Shown here piece by piece: positions 24,446-33,589 of a DNA stretch of 64,000 bases. The number at the start of each line of letters is the position of its first letter. Positions within the stretch are counted from its first letter, which is position 1. This DNA is from Flagellimonas pacifica. GTDB taxonomy: Bacteria > Bacteroidota > Bacteroidia > Flavobacteriales > Flavobacteriaceae. The notes below the pieces were generated by a model. That model made no database searches and was not told the DNA's origin. It saw nothing but the letters and a program-made list of their open reading frames with translations. The DNA is taken from assembly GCF_900215465.1 (NCBI RefSeq), contig NZ_OBEH01000003.1:1-64000 (forward strand), read 5' to 3'. The translations under genes and the position numbers were made by a program.

Positions 24446-25456
24446 CTATATATCTGCAGACTTCACGGTTTTTATGATTCTACCTGCAATTTTGTATGGA
24501 TCTCCGTTAGAAGCTGGTCTTCTGTCTTCCAACCAACCTTTCCATCCTTTTTCAACGGTAATAATCGGAATTCTAATGGAAGCACCTCGGTCCGAAACTC
24601 CATAAGAGAAATCTGATACGTGGGCAGTCTCATGCAATCCGGTCAAACGCTCATCATTAAATTCTCCATAAACATCAATATGCTCATCGGTAACAGGTCT
24701 AAAGGCTTCACATATTTTCTCATAAATCTCTTTAGAACCGCAAGTCCTTAAAGTAGTGTTGGAGAAGTTGGCATGCATACCAGAACCATTCCAATCCCCT
24801 TTTACAGGTTTGGGGTGGTATTCAATATAATAACCGTGCTTTTCAGTAAGTCTATCCAATAAGTAGCGAGCGATCCAAATTTCATCACCAGCTTTTTTTG
24901 CTCCTTTGGCAAATAACTGGAATTCCCACTGACCTGGCGCAACTTCTTGGTTGATACCTTCAAAATTTAATCCAGCCTCAATACATAGATCAGCATGCTC
25001 TTCAACAACATCTCTGCCCCAAGTATATCTACCACCTACAGAACAATAGTATTTACCTTGTGGTCCAGGGAACCCTCCGCGTGGAAATCCTAAAGGTAAA
25101 TCGGTTTTAGTATCCATTAGGAAATATTCTTGCTCAAAACCAAACCAGAAATCATTATCATCATCATCAATAGTTGCTCTTGCGTTGGAAGGGTGAGGTG
25201 TACCATCGGCACTTAAAACTTCTGCCATTATCAACCAACCATTTTTTCTTACAGGGTCTGGGTAAATAGCAACAGGTTTCAACAAACAATCAGAAGCACC
25301 TCCAGATGCTTGCTCTGTGGAAGAACCATCAAAGGACCATATTGGACAATCTTCCAGTTTACCACTAAAATCATCTTCAACTTTAGTTTTGCTCCTCATG
25401 TTTTGAGTTGGCTGATGGCCATCCAACCAGATGTATTCTAATTTAGACTTGCTCAT
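24446..25456 (-). CDS. Glutamine synthetase type II (GlnII-like)
   Basis: A 336-residue glutamine synthetase of the short, eukaryote-like GSII class. It condenses glutamate and ammonia with ATP. Seen: the beta-grasp region with WSFDGSSTEQASGGASDCLL, the metal-binding FGFEQEYFLMD, ATP/glutamate-binding NGSGMHANFSN, and the Arg loop RGASIRIPII. Length fits GSII (about 340) and not GSI (about 470). It is divergent from a GSIII gene, and the 201-bp shared control region holds the palindrome also found upstream of glnB. Confidence 0.95.
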   Translation of the reverse strand: MSKSKLEYIWLDGHQPTQNMRSKTKVEDDFSGKLEDCPIWSFDGSSTEQASGGASDCLLKPVAIYPDPVRKNGWLIMAEVLSADGTPHPSNARATIDDDDNDFWFGFEQEYFLMDTKTDLPLGFPRGGFPGPQGKYYCSVGGRYTWGRDVVEEHADLCIEAGLNFEGINQEVAPGQWEFQLFAKGAKKAGDEIWIARYLLDRLTEKHGYYIEYHPKPVKGDWNGSGMHANFSNTTLRTCGSKEIYEKICEAFRPVTDEHIDVYGEFNDERLTGLHETAHVSDFSYGVSDRGASIRIPIITVEKGWKGWLEDRRPASNGDPYKIAGRIIKTVKSADI

Positions 25457-25493
25457 AATTTCGGTAGTTATTTTTTCAGAAATTTTTATTGAT

Positions 25494-25501
25494 CAAAAAT
25501 A
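25494..25501 (-). promoter_or_regulatory. -7 box (TATTTTTG) of GSII
   Basis: On the minus strand TATTTTTG lies 37 nt before the GSII start. No TTTG-like -33 box is at the right distance, which fits an activator-dependent promoter. The palindrome at 25566 begins 64 nt upstream of this box. Confidence 0.6.
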
Positions 25502-25565
25502 GTTTTTTCAATCGAAAATATTCATTTTTTAGGGTTAAAAAAGTAAAAAAGGAGTTATAATTTTC

Positions 25566-25590
25566 ATTACCCCTATTTTTTGTGGGGTTA
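25566..25590. promoter_or_regulatory. Candidate nitrogen-control palindrome, copy 1
   Basis: ATTACCCCTAT, seven bases, then GGGGTTA; ACCCC/GGGGT form an inverted repeat. 21 of 25 bases, including all of both ends, are identical to a site upstream of glnB-amtB (52270-52294). It lies between the two divergent glutamine synthetase genes, 64 nt above the GSII -7 box and 49 nt above the GSIII -7 box. Confidence 0.7.
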
Positions 25591-25639
25591 AATGAAAAAA
25601 AAGTAAATTTCAAAGGATATATTATTAAATTGTTAATTG

Positions 25640-25647
25640 TAATTTTG
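25640..25647 (+). promoter_or_regulatory. -7 box (TAATTTTG) of GSIII
   Basis: TAATTTTG matches TAnnTTTG and ends 10 nt before ATG 25658, implying a very short leader. A clear -33 box was not found. Confidence 0.55.
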
Positions 25648-25657
25648 TGATTTAAAT

Positions 25658-27853
25658 ATGAAATCAATGTCTAGTATAAGATTTGAAGCTTTGGCCGAAA
25701 GCCGCAAAAGGATTCCTGCAACCATTGAAGAATCTGGAAAACGTTCGGAATTATTTGGACAACAAGTGTTCAATGAGGACCGAATGCTCCAATTTTTGAC
25801 CAGGGAGGCTTTTGAAAAAGTTAAGTCGGCCATTTTTCAGGGAAGCAAAATTGATAGAAAAATAGCTGATCAGGTGGCTGAAGGGATGAAAGCCTGGGCA
25901 TTATCTATGGGAGCAACCCATTATACGCATTGGTTTCAACCGTTGACCGGGTCCACAGCAGAGAAACATGACGCTTTTTTTGACATACTTCCAGATGGCA
26001 GGGCCATGGAGAAATTTGAAGGAGGCCAATTGGTACAGCAAGAGCCAGATGCTTCCAGTTTTCCAAGTGGTGGAATCAGAAACACATTTGAAGCAAGGGG
26101 TTATACGGCTTGGGATCCAACTTCGCCGGCATTCATATATAAGACCACTCTTTGTATCCCTACCATCTTTGTTGCCTACACCGGAGAGGCGCTGGACAAC
26201 AAAGCACCTTTGTTAAGAGCTTTGCATGCTGTGGATGAAGCGGCTACGGGAGTTGCGCAATACTTTGATAAAAATGTGCGTAAAGTGCATGCTACCATGG
26301 GATGGGAACAAGAATATTTTTTGGTGGATAAGGCATTGGCCCAATCCAGATTGGACATTCCAATGACTGGGAGAACTTTGGTGGGTAACACAGCTGCAAA
26401 AGGACAGCAACTGGATGATCACTATTTTGGTGTGATTCCAAGTAGGGCATTGAGCTTTATGAGTGATTTGGAAAAACAGTGCACCAAATTGGGAATCCCG
26501 GTAAAGACTCGGCATAATGAAGTAGCACCAAACCAGTTTGAAATAGCTTCTGTACATGAAGAGGCAAATCTATCCATAGATCATAATCTATTGCTGATGG
26601 ATGTGATGGAGGTAATAGCTGACAAACATAACTTTACTGTGTTGTTCCATGAAAAGCCATTTGCGGGAATAAATGGATCGGGAAAACACAATAACTGGTC
26701 CTTGGCAACGGACACCGGAGTTAACTTGCTTAGTCCCGGTTCAACTCCTATGAAAAACCTTCAGTTCTTGACCTTTTTTGTAAATACCATAAAAGCGGTT
26801 GATACCTATGAGGAACTATTGCGTTCCTCTATTGCTTCTGCCAGTAATGATCATAGATTGGGTGCCAATGAGGCTCCCCCATCAATTATGTCCATTTTTA
26901 TAGGAAAACAATTGAGTGATGTTTTGGATGAATTGGAGGGCGTTTCCAAAGGAAAATTATCTCCGCAAGAAAAAACAGAGCTCAAACTAAACGTGGTAGG
27001 TAAGATTCCTGAAATTTTATTGGACAATACAGACCGTAACAGGACCTCGCCTTTCGCTTTTACAGGGAATAAGTTTGAAATGAGGGGAGTTGGGGCAAAA
27101 ACCAATTGTGCCAAACCCATGACCGTTCTGAATACCATTGTAGCCAGACAACTTACGGAATTTAAAAAGGAGGTTGATGCATTGATAGATAAAAAGAACC
27201 TCAAAAAAGATGAGGCGGTTTTTAATGTGCTTAGGGAATATATAAAAACCTCAAAGCGGATTCGTTTTGATGGAGATGGATATGGCGAAGAATGGCAAGA
27301 TGAGGCTAGAAGAAGAAAACTGAGCAACAATAAGAACACACCTGAAGCATTGCAAGTACTTACTTCTAAGGATAGCATAGCACTTTTCAAGAACATGAAG
27401 GTTATGAACGAGGTGGAACTAAAGGCACACCAAGAAGTGGAACTAGAGTCTTATACCTTACATCTTCAAATTGAAGGAAGAGTTTTAGGGGAAATGGTGT
27501 ACGGTATTATAATTCCGTCTGCAATTCGCTATCAAAACATTCTTTTAGAAAACATTAAAGGTTTAAAAGATGTTTATGGGGCAATACATGAGAAAGTTGC
27601 AGAAGGGCAATTAAACCTATTGGAGCAAATAGGGGAACATATTATGGAGATCAAAAAATTGACAGATAAAATGACGGAGTCGAGGAAAAGTGCCAACAAA
27701 CTTTCTACTATTAATAAAAAGGCTTCCGCTTATTGTGATAATGTAAAACCATATTTCGAAACCATACGTGTTCAGTCTGATAAGTTGGAAAAATTGATTT
27801 CAGATGATTTGTGGCCCATTACAAAATATAGGGAGCTGTTGTTTGCTAAATAG
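25658..27853 (+). CDS. glnN: Glutamine synthetase type III
   Basis: A 731-residue GSIII, the large double-ring glutamine synthetase typical of Bacteroidota. The family N-terminus (RFEALAESRKRIPATIEESG), GATHYTHWFQPLTGSTAEKH, the metal/glutamate site GWEQEYFLVDKA, KTRHNEVAPNQFEIA, and NGSGKHNNWSLATDTGVNL are all present, as is the long C-terminal helical extension. Length is normal. It makes glutamine from ammonia and glutamate, as GSII does. It is divergent from GSII across a region with a putative nitrogen-responsive palindrome, so the two may be regulated together or oppositely. Confidence 0.97.
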   Translation: MKSMSSIRFEALAESRKRIPATIEESGKRSELFGQQVFNEDRMLQFLTREAFEKVKSAIFQGSKIDRKIADQVAEGMKAWALSMGATHYTHWFQPLTGSTAEKHDAFFDILPDGRAMEKFEGGQLVQQEPDASSFPSGGIRNTFEARGYTAWDPTSPAFIYKTTLCIPTIFVAYTGEALDNKAPLLRALHAVDEAATGVAQYFDKNVRKVHATMGWEQEYFLVDKALAQSRLDIPMTGRTLVGNTAAKGQQLDDHYFGVIPSRALSFMSDLEKQCTKLGIPVKTRHNEVAPNQFEIASVHEEANLSIDHNLLLMDVMEVIADKHNFTVLFHEKPFAGINGSGKHNNWSLATDTGVNLLSPGSTPMKNLQFLTFFVNTIKAVDTYEELLRSSIASASNDHRLGANEAPPSIMSIFIGKQLSDVLDELEGVSKGKLSPQEKTELKLNVVGKIPEILLDNTDRNRTSPFAFTGNKFEMRGVGAKTNCAKPMTVLNTIVARQLTEFKKEVDALIDKKNLKKDEAVFNVLREYIKTSKRIRFDGDGYGEEWQDEARRRKLSNNKNTPEALQVLTSKDSIALFKNMKVMNEVELKAHQEVELESYTLHLQIEGRVLGEMVYGIIIPSAIRYQNILLENIKGLKDVYGAIHEKVAEGQLNLLEQIGEHIMEIKKLTDKMTESRKSANKLSTINKKASAYCDNVKPYFETIRVQSDKLEKLISDDLWPITKYRELLFAK

Positions 27854-27883
27854 AGCTCTTTTTGGTTAAATCGATTGGTCTAC

Positions 27884-28699
27884 TTAATTTTTCCAATCCG
27901 TTACAATTTCATTTTTTATAAATTGATTGATTTCCCACTGTGATGCTATAGGATTCTGAGTATGTGGCATAAACTGACTATACGGAAAAGGCCCATATTC
28001 CGGGGTTACGGTCAAAAATGTCCTTTTGTTCTTTAGTGAATTCTGCACCATTTTGGTCCACCATACCTTAAACTGTAATAGCTCTGCCTCGTAAGTTGGA
28101 TCTCTGGGGTCGATAACCTGAGGGGATTGTGCAGATCCCACGCGTGCATGAACATGGAAGGTGTGTTCAATAGCTTTTGAAACGGCTTCTTCTTGGTTTT
28201 CCAACATGGATTCCGCAACACAGCACCAATGCGAAAAATCCGAGGTTAATTTTAAATCTGGAAACTCCTTTAAATATCCCAAACACACATGGGCCGCGAA
28301 AGAAAAACGAGAACGATGGGTTTCATGGGTAATCATAACATTGGTTTCTTTTTCTATTTCTTGTGCCAATACCAGCAATTCAAGATTTTGCTTAAAACTA
28401 AAGAAATCCATTCCTGTGTGGGAATTGATGAGCAAAGGATTGGCTTCTACCAAATTGTAAAGATGCCTTTTTAGACCCTCTTTATGTTCTTGAAAAATTA
28501 AGGATTTGGTCTCCCAGTGTTGGGCCACAAAATCAAGGTCAAAATCCTTCAGTAAATTCAGGATTTTTGTTTTTTCGTCTTTATCCAAGGGAAGGTCAAT
28601 TTCAACGCCATGATAGCCATTATCCTTTACTTTCTGTAAAAATACAGGCCATTCCAAATGGGAACTTCCCCAGCGTGGATAGATTAGTTTTAATTCCAT
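27884..28699 (-). CDS. Sugar phosphate isomerase/epimerase-like TIM barrel
   Basis: A 271-residue AP-endonuclease-2/xylose-isomerase-like TIM-barrel protein. Seen: KVKDNGYHGVEIDLPL, NSHTGMDFF, MITHETHRSRFSF, LTSDFSHWCCVAES, FHVHARVGSAQSPQVIDPRD; the Glu and His residues of these strands (HETH, DFSHW, HVHAR) are the expected metal ligands. The substrate is probably a sugar or sugar-like compound. It follows a PhyH oxygenase gene without a gap, so the pair forms an operon under a divergent AraC-type regulator. Confidence 0.85.
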   Translation of the reverse strand: MELKLIYPRWGSSHLEWPVFLQKVKDNGYHGVEIDLPLDKDEKTKILNLLKDFDLDFVAQHWETKSLIFQEHKEGLKRHLYNLVEANPLLINSHTGMDFFSFKQNLELLVLAQEIEKETNVMITHETHRSRFSFAAHVCLGYLKEFPDLKLTSDFSHWCCVAESMLENQEEAVSKAIEHTFHVHARVGSAQSPQVIDPRDPTYEAELLQFKVWWTKMVQNSLKNKRTFLTVTPEYGPFPYSQFMPHTQNPIASQWEINQFIKNEIVTDWKN

Positions 28700-29419
28700 T
28701 TATGAATTGTTTCTCACTTTGCGTTCGCCAGTATGTTCAATGCCTTGTTCTCTTTCAAATTCAATCATTTTTTTAGGTCTGAAATTTAAAATTAAGGCCC
28801 TTCGAGGACCATCAGTAGTGTTTCCTCTACTAAAATGCAAGGTAAACCCATCATGAAAAGTACATCCTCCAGCATCAAGGGTAATACACTGTGCATTACT
28901 TGTGTCTGTTTCACAGTGTAAAGCACCTCCTTTTGTGTGCGGACGATGCTCTTTAAGTAGTTCATCTTCTTTGGGAATAAACCACATGCATCCGTTTTCT
29001 GCGTGGACATTGTCTAGGGCTACCCAACAGCTCACGGATCTTTTATCTGGCATTTTGATCCAGTACGCTGCGTCTTGGTGCCAAGGGGTAGGAGTATTGG
29101 TATGGGGAGCTTTGTTGATCAACATGTCAAAATCTAGTTCCATGTCATCGCCCAACAATTTTTTTGCATGGTTTAGAGCAAGTTCATAAGTCATGCTTTC
29201 CGATAATTTAGATTCAATTAGGCTTGGCCGCATAATCTGTGTGATTTTTTCCACAGTATTTTTGTTTTCTTCCTCTCCTCCCAAATCACTTCTTAAACCT
29301 TCGGTACGCTTTTTATCATTTAAAAGGTCCTCATAAAGGACCCTGAGTTTTTCAACCTCTGAAAAAGGAATTAAAGTGTCCAATTTGACAAATCCGGTAG
29401 TTAAAAAATCTTTTCTCAT
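28700..29419 (-). CDS. Phytanoyl-CoA dioxygenase (PhyH) family protein
   Basis: About 239 residues from ATG 29419 (MRKDFLTTGFVKLDTLIPFS). A longer frame to 29515 exists, but its extra residues do not resemble the family. Fe(II)/2-oxoglutarate oxygenase features: HQDAAYW gives the His-x-Asp ligands, and HDGFTLHFSRGNTTDGPRRA gives the distal His and the 2-OG-binding Arg. The family hydroxylates diverse small molecules. Its stop directly precedes the TIM-barrel start, indicating one catabolic or modifying pathway. No TAnnTTTG box is seen upstream, which suits activation by the divergent AraC protein. Confidence 0.88.
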   Translation of the reverse strand: MRKDFLTTGFVKLDTLIPFSEVEKLRVLYEDLLNDKKRTEGLRSDLGGEEENKNTVEKITQIMRPSLIESKLSESMTYELALNHAKKLLGDDMELDFDMLINKAPHTNTPTPWHQDAAYWIKMPDKRSVSCWVALDNVHAENGCMWFIPKEDELLKEHRPHTKGGALHCETDTSNAQCITLDAGGCTFHDGFTLHFSRGNTTDGPRRALILNFRPKKMIEFEREQGIEHTGERKVRNNS

Positions 29420-29520
29420 GATTATCATACAATTTATGTAAAGAATATGGGATAAAATAAAAGTGTATTCTCCTGAAAGTCTTTTAAATTCGTATGACAA
29501 TACAATTTTATACATAAATC

Positions 29521-30381
29521 ATGCAAAAACAAACAAATAAAAGAAAGGTGTTCAATCTAGGTCAGCTTGGTTTTGTTGGATGTCATGATTTTGGTTATTA
29601 CCATTACAACAAAGTGGAGCCAACGCTTGAAACACATCATCATAAGGCGGTATTGGAGATTTGTTTTTGTTTAAAGGGGCAGCAATATTATCAGGTTGGG
29701 GAAGATGTTTTCAAGTTGACAGGAAACCACATTTTTATAGTGCCACCAGATGTGGATCATAGTTCAGGGGTATATCCTGAGGATATAGGGGAGGTGTTTT
29801 GGTTACAGATATCCTTGGAAAAAGGGAAGTTGTGCAATTTGTCAGGGGACCAATCTGAATTTTTGTTGGGCGAATTAATACAAAGAGGGAACGCCTTGTT
29901 CAAAGGCGCATTTATTTTAAAACCCATTTTGGAGAAATTGATAAGAATGCTTGAAGAACCTGAAAACCCGCTTGTCAAGTTGTGGGGGAATCAATTGATA
30001 GTCCAACTATTATTGGAAACTTTGGTACTGGCCAAGGAACCACAACAGATGATCAATTCTGAACGACTTGATATTCTAAATGATTTCATTGGAAAGCATC
30101 TACACAGAATTGTTTATGTGGATGAACTAGCTACATTGGTCAATATTTCTACCTCACATTTCAAATCTTGGTTCAAACAGCATTTTGGGGTTCCGCCAAA
30201 GGCATATATCAATAGATTGAAGATAGAACAGGCCAAGAAAGATTTGCTCGTTAAAAAAAGCATAACCCAAGTGGCCTTTGATTTGGGGTTCAATTCATCT
30301 CAATATTTTGCTACAATATTTAAAAAATATACGGGAGTTTCCCCAAGATCTTATGTCACAGCAATTAATCGTCAAAACTGA
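29521..30381 (+). CDS. AraC family transcriptional regulator (cupin sensor)
   Basis: A 286-residue regulator. The N-terminal cupin (ETHHHKAVLEICFCLKGQQY, FKLTGNHIFIVPPDVDH) should bind a small ligand. The C-terminal AraC HTH pair starts at about 190 (VYVDELATLVNISTSHFKSW, FKQHFGVPPKAYINRLKIEQ, SITQVAFDLGFNSSQYFATI). It is divergent from the PhyH/TIM-barrel operon; the 101-bp gap holds two similar elements (ATACAATTTATGTA at 29427 and ATACAATTTTATACAT at about 29500) that could be its sites. It probably controls the operon in response to the pathway substrate. Confidence 0.92.
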   Translation: MQKQTNKRKVFNLGQLGFVGCHDFGYYHYNKVEPTLETHHHKAVLEICFCLKGQQYYQVGEDVFKLTGNHIFIVPPDVDHSSGVYPEDIGEVFWLQISLEKGKLCNLSGDQSEFLLGELIQRGNALFKGAFILKPILEKLIRMLEEPENPLVKLWGNQLIVQLLLETLVLAKEPQQMINSERLDILNDFIGKHLHRIVYVDELATLVNISTSHFKSWFKQHFGVPPKAYINRLKIEQAKKDLLVKKSITQVAFDLGFNSSQYFATIFKKYTGVSPRSYVTAINRQN

Positions 30382-30416
30382 TTCGAAATTTGCGGGAATC
30401 AATCCTTAACATTCCC

Positions 30417-30424
30417 TATTTTTG
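30417..30424 (+). promoter_or_regulatory. Promoter of purM
   Basis: TATTTTTG (30417-30424) with TTTG at 30389-30392 and a 24-nt spacer, slightly long for the -33/-7 consensus. ATG 30440 follows 15 nt later. Confidence 0.6.
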
Positions 30425-30439
30425 CGCAAAATTCACATA

Positions 30440-31618
30440 ATGTCCTCAGACGCTAGTAAACGATATGCACAACGTGGTGTTTCAGCATCAAAAGAAGATG
30501 TGCACAACGCTATCAAGAATATTGATAAAGGGCTTTTTCCGAAGGCTTTTTGCAAAATAGTCCCTGATTATTTAACGGGTAGCGATGAGCATTGTTTGGT
30601 AATGCACGCGGATGGAGCCGGTACCAAATCGTCTTTGGCCTATATGTATTGGAAAGAAACCGGGGATGTTTCGGTTTGGAAGGGAATTGCCCAAGACGCA
30701 CTAATCATGAACATTGATGATTTGATTTGCGTGGGGGCCACGGACAATATTATGCTATCATCTACAATTGGACGGAATAAAAATTTGATTCCGGGAGAGG
30801 TTATTTCTGGCATTATAAACGGAACCGAAGAGTTGATTTCCGACTTAAAGCAGCATGGAATGACCATTCACTCAACGGGAGGGGAAACTGCCGATGTTGG
30901 AGATTTGGTACGCACCATAATTGTTGATTCTACGGTAACGGCGCGAATCAAAAAAGATGAGGTAATTGACAATGCCAATATAAAAGCTGGGGATGTGATT
31001 GTTGGCTTGGCTTCTTATGGGCAAGCAACTTATGAAACCGAATACAATGGTGGAATGGGCAGTAATGGACTTACCTCTGCACGCCATGATGTTTTTGGAA
31101 AGTACTTAGCTGAAAAGTATCCTGAAAGTTTTGATGCTGCCGTTCCCAATGAATTGGTGTATTCTGGAAATACGAAATTGACGGATGAGGTGGAAAACTC
31201 ACCTATTGATGCTGGAAAATTGGTGTTGTCACCAACTAGAACCTATGCACCTATCATAAAAAAAATATTGGAGCAATATTCTTCTGAACGGGTTCACGGA
31301 ATGGTGCATTGTAGTGGAGGAGCACAGACCAAGATTCTACATTTTGTGGACAACCTGCATATCATTAAAAATAATATGTTCCCGATTCCTCCTCTGTTCA
31401 AGTTGATTCAGGAGCAGTCCGGTACGGATTGGAAGGAAATGTACCAAGTTTTTAACTGTGGTCATCGCATGGAATTATATGTGGATGAGCAGATTGCAGA
31501 GGATATTATTTCCATTTCAAGAAGCTTTAACGTTGATGCTCAGATTATTGGTCACGTCGAAAATTATGATGGTAAAAAATTGACCATTCAAAGCGAATTT
31601 GGCGAGTTTCAATATTAG
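30440..31618 (+). CDS. purM: Phosphoribosylformylglycinamidine cyclo-ligase
   Basis: A 392-residue AIR synthetase, the Bacteroidota form of PurM. It makes aminoimidazole ribotide in purine synthesis. Seen: KRYAQRGVSASKEDVHNAIK, HADGAGTKSSLAYMYW, MNIDDLICVGA, STGGETADVGDL, VHCSGGAQTKILHFVDN, FNCGHRMELYV. ATG 30440 was chosen over an upstream TTG at 30422 because that TTG overlaps the -7 box. It is probably monocistronic. Confidence 0.93.
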   Translation: MSSDASKRYAQRGVSASKEDVHNAIKNIDKGLFPKAFCKIVPDYLTGSDEHCLVMHADGAGTKSSLAYMYWKETGDVSVWKGIAQDALIMNIDDLICVGATDNIMLSSTIGRNKNLIPGEVISGIINGTEELISDLKQHGMTIHSTGGETADVGDLVRTIIVDSTVTARIKKDEVIDNANIKAGDVIVGLASYGQATYETEYNGGMGSNGLTSARHDVFGKYLAEKYPESFDAAVPNELVYSGNTKLTDEVENSPIDAGKLVLSPTRTYAPIIKKILEQYSSERVHGMVHCSGGAQTKILHFVDNLHIIKNNMFPIPPLFKLIQEQSGTDWKEMYQVFNCGHRMELYVDEQIAEDIISISRSFNVDAQIIGHVENYDGKKLTIQSEFGEFQY

Positions 31619-31664
31619 CATACGATTCACCATAATTTAACGTTCTTTCTATAAACCCCGCACT

Positions 31665-32132
31665 ATGGAAAGAAAAGATTTTTTAAGAAGTTTGGGAGCT
31701 GGAGCGGCATTTGCCCTAACTTTTCCCTGTGTTAATGGATGTTCAAAAGATGCAGAAGATGGAGGAGATCGTGAAATTCCTTCAGGTGTTGACTTTACAG
31801 TGGACCTCGCCTCGTCAAAAGCGGCAGCCCTTGCTAATAATGGGGGCTTCATTGAAGTAGCATCAAACGTTTCAATGAATGGATTGACCGATATTGTCGT
31901 TGCCCGTAATTTGGCAGGTAATTTGGTGGCTGCAAGCTTAATATGTAGTCATCAGGGGTACGCAGAAGTTGAATTTGTAGAACGGGACGGGGGAATTTTT
32001 GAGTGTAATGTGCACGGGTCTCGTTTTGGACAAGATGGAACTCCATTAAATCAGGTCGATAGCAACCCGGCTAAAGCCTTGAAAGTATTCAGCACTGAAC
32101 TCAATGGTGAAACTCTAAGAGTTTTTGAATAA
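31665..32132 (+). CDS. Rieske [2Fe-2S] exported protein
   Basis: A 155-residue protein with a signal sequence (MERKDFLRSLGAGAAFALTF, possibly twin-arginine-like or lipoprotein at NGC26). The Rieske cluster ligands are Cys94-His96 (CSHQGY) and Cys114-His117 (CNVHGSRF). It should sit outside the cytoplasm as a small electron carrier. It heads a tight operon with thioredoxin, ApbE, DUF4266 and DUF3570 genes, which suggests a shared extracytoplasmic redox role. Confidence 0.9.
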   Translation: MERKDFLRSLGAGAAFALTFPCVNGCSKDAEDGGDREIPSGVDFTVDLASSKAAALANNGGFIEVASNVSMNGLTDIVVARNLAGNLVAASLICSHQGYAEVEFVERDGGIFECNVHGSRFGQDGTPLNQVDSNPAKALKVFSTELNGETLRVFE

Positions 32133-32150
32133 TTTCTTTAGCTAAAATTA

Positions 32151-32588
32151 ATGAAGTACCCGCTGTTCATACTATTTTGCTTTTTATTTGGCATGCTGCA
32201 AGCACAGGAATGGCAAGAGAATTTTGTTGATGCCGTTGAATTGGCTAATAAGGAGGATAAACCTATTGTTTTAGTGTTTTCCGGGTCAGATTGGTGTGCT
32301 CCCTGTATTCGTCTTAAACGAAGTATTTTGGAATCGGAGGATTTCGTGAATTATGCGGCATCCCATTATATACTTTACAACGCAGATTTTCCAAGGAAAA
32401 AGAAGAATCAACTCCCTTTGGAAAAATTAAATTCCAATAGGCGACTGGCAGAAGAGTACAATCCTACGGGATATTTTCCCTTGGTTGTGGTCATGGATAA
32501 ACAAGAATCGATACTTGGTAAAACTGGCTTTGATAGAAAAGCCACTCCTAAAGAATTCATTTCCCTACTGAATGGTTTTGTAAAATGA
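32151..32588 (+). CDS. Exported thioredoxin-like protein
   Basis: A 145-residue thioredoxin-fold protein with a signal peptide (MKYPLFILFCFLFGMLQAQE) and active site W48-C-A-P-C52 in LVFSGSDWCAPCIRLKRSIL; the cis-Pro region is TGYFPLVVVMD. It is probably a periplasmic disulfide reductase serving its operon partners. The ATGA overlap with apbE (32585-32588) shows coupling. Confidence 0.9.
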   Translation: MKYPLFILFCFLFGMLQAQEWQENFVDAVELANKEDKPIVLVFSGSDWCAPCIRLKRSILESEDFVNYAASHYILYNADFPRKKKNQLPLEKLNSNRRLAEEYNPTGYFPLVVVMDKQESILGKTGFDRKATPKEFISLLNGFVK

Positions 32589-33580
32589 AAATGTTTGTGG
32601 TATTCCTATGCAGCTTGCTTTGTGCGTTTTCCAACGCGCAAAGAGAGGAGGACATTACCGTAAAAAGAACCTTGAAACTTATGGGAACGCGGTTTGAGAT
32701 AACCGTGATTGCCCCCAATGAAGATATTGGCTACATTAATATAGATGAAGCTGTTTCAGAAATTAAACGCATAGAAAAGATTATTTCTTCATGGGATGAT
32801 GCTTCAGAAACCTCATTGATCAACAAAAATGCAGGAGTAAAGCCTGTTAGGGTATGTCGTGAACTCTTTCAATTAATAGAGCGATCCAAAAAGATTTCTG
32901 AGATTACAGATGGTGCTTTTGATATCTCATATGCATCCATGGACAATATATGGAAGTTTGATGGTAGTATGGACAGAATGCCCAATGATGGAGAGTTGCA
33001 GCGGTCCATATCAAAAATTGGATATCAGAAAATTATATTGGATTCTAAAGAGCAGACCGTTTTTTTAAAGGAAAAAGGCATGCGAATTGGTTTTGGCGCT
33101 ATTGGAAAAGGATATGCGGCAGATAGGGCCAAAGAGCTTTTGGTATCCAAGCAAGTTAAAGGAGGCATCATCAATGCATCAGGGGATTTAACCACTTGGG
33201 GAACAAAGGTGACAGGGGAGAAGTGGTTGATTGGTATCGCCAATCCGTTGAGTAAGGATAAAGTGTTTAGTTGGTTACCCGTAGTAGAATCTTCAGTGGC
33301 TACCTCTGGTAATTATGAAAAATACATTGTTCTGAATGGAAAAAAATATTCCCACATTATAGACCCAAGAACTGGCTACCCCACTACCGGAATCAATAGC
33401 GTGTCTATCTTTGCTAAGAATGCGGAGTTGTGCGATGCTTTAGCTACAGCTGTATTTATCATGGGCAGGGATAGTGGAATCCACCTCATTAATCAGATAA
33501 ATGGTGTTGAGGCGGTAGTAGTTGATGATGGGAACAAAATTCATAAGAGTACCGGAATTCTTTTTGATAAAAATCAGTAA
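32585..33580 (+). CDS. apbE: FAD:protein FMN transferase
   Basis: A 331-residue exported flavin transferase (signal peptide ending CAFSNAQ). ApbE covalently attaches FMN to Thr/Ser of extracytoplasmic proteins. Seen: LMGTRFEITVIAP, SSWDDASETSLINKNAG, ITDGAFDISYAS, FGAIGKGYAADRAKELLV, INASGDLTTWG, and the C-terminal HIIDPRTGYPTTGINSVSIF. No canonical flavinylation target motif was found in its operon partners, so the substrate is open. It is followed after 9 nt by the DUF4266 gene. Confidence 0.95.
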   Translation: MKMFVVFLCSLLCAFSNAQREEDITVKRTLKLMGTRFEITVIAPNEDIGYINIDEAVSEIKRIEKIISSWDDASETSLINKNAGVKPVRVCRELFQLIERSKKISEITDGAFDISYASMDNIWKFDGSMDRMPNDGELQRSISKIGYQKIILDSKEQTVFLKEKGMRIGFGAIGKGYAADRAKELLVSKQVKGGIINASGDLTTWGTKVTGEKWLIGIANPLSKDKVFSWLPVVESSVATSGNYEKYIVLNGKKYSHIIDPRTGYPTTGINSVSIFAKNAELCDALATAVFIMGRDSGIHLINQINGVEAVVVDDGNKIHKSTGILFDKNQ

Positions 33581-33589
33581 ATTTAGAAT

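Noticed and set aside
29427..29516. Firm operator call for the AraC regulator
   Set aside because: Two similar AT-rich elements exist, but in such an AT-rich gap the resemblance could be chance, so they are mentioned only in the gene entry.
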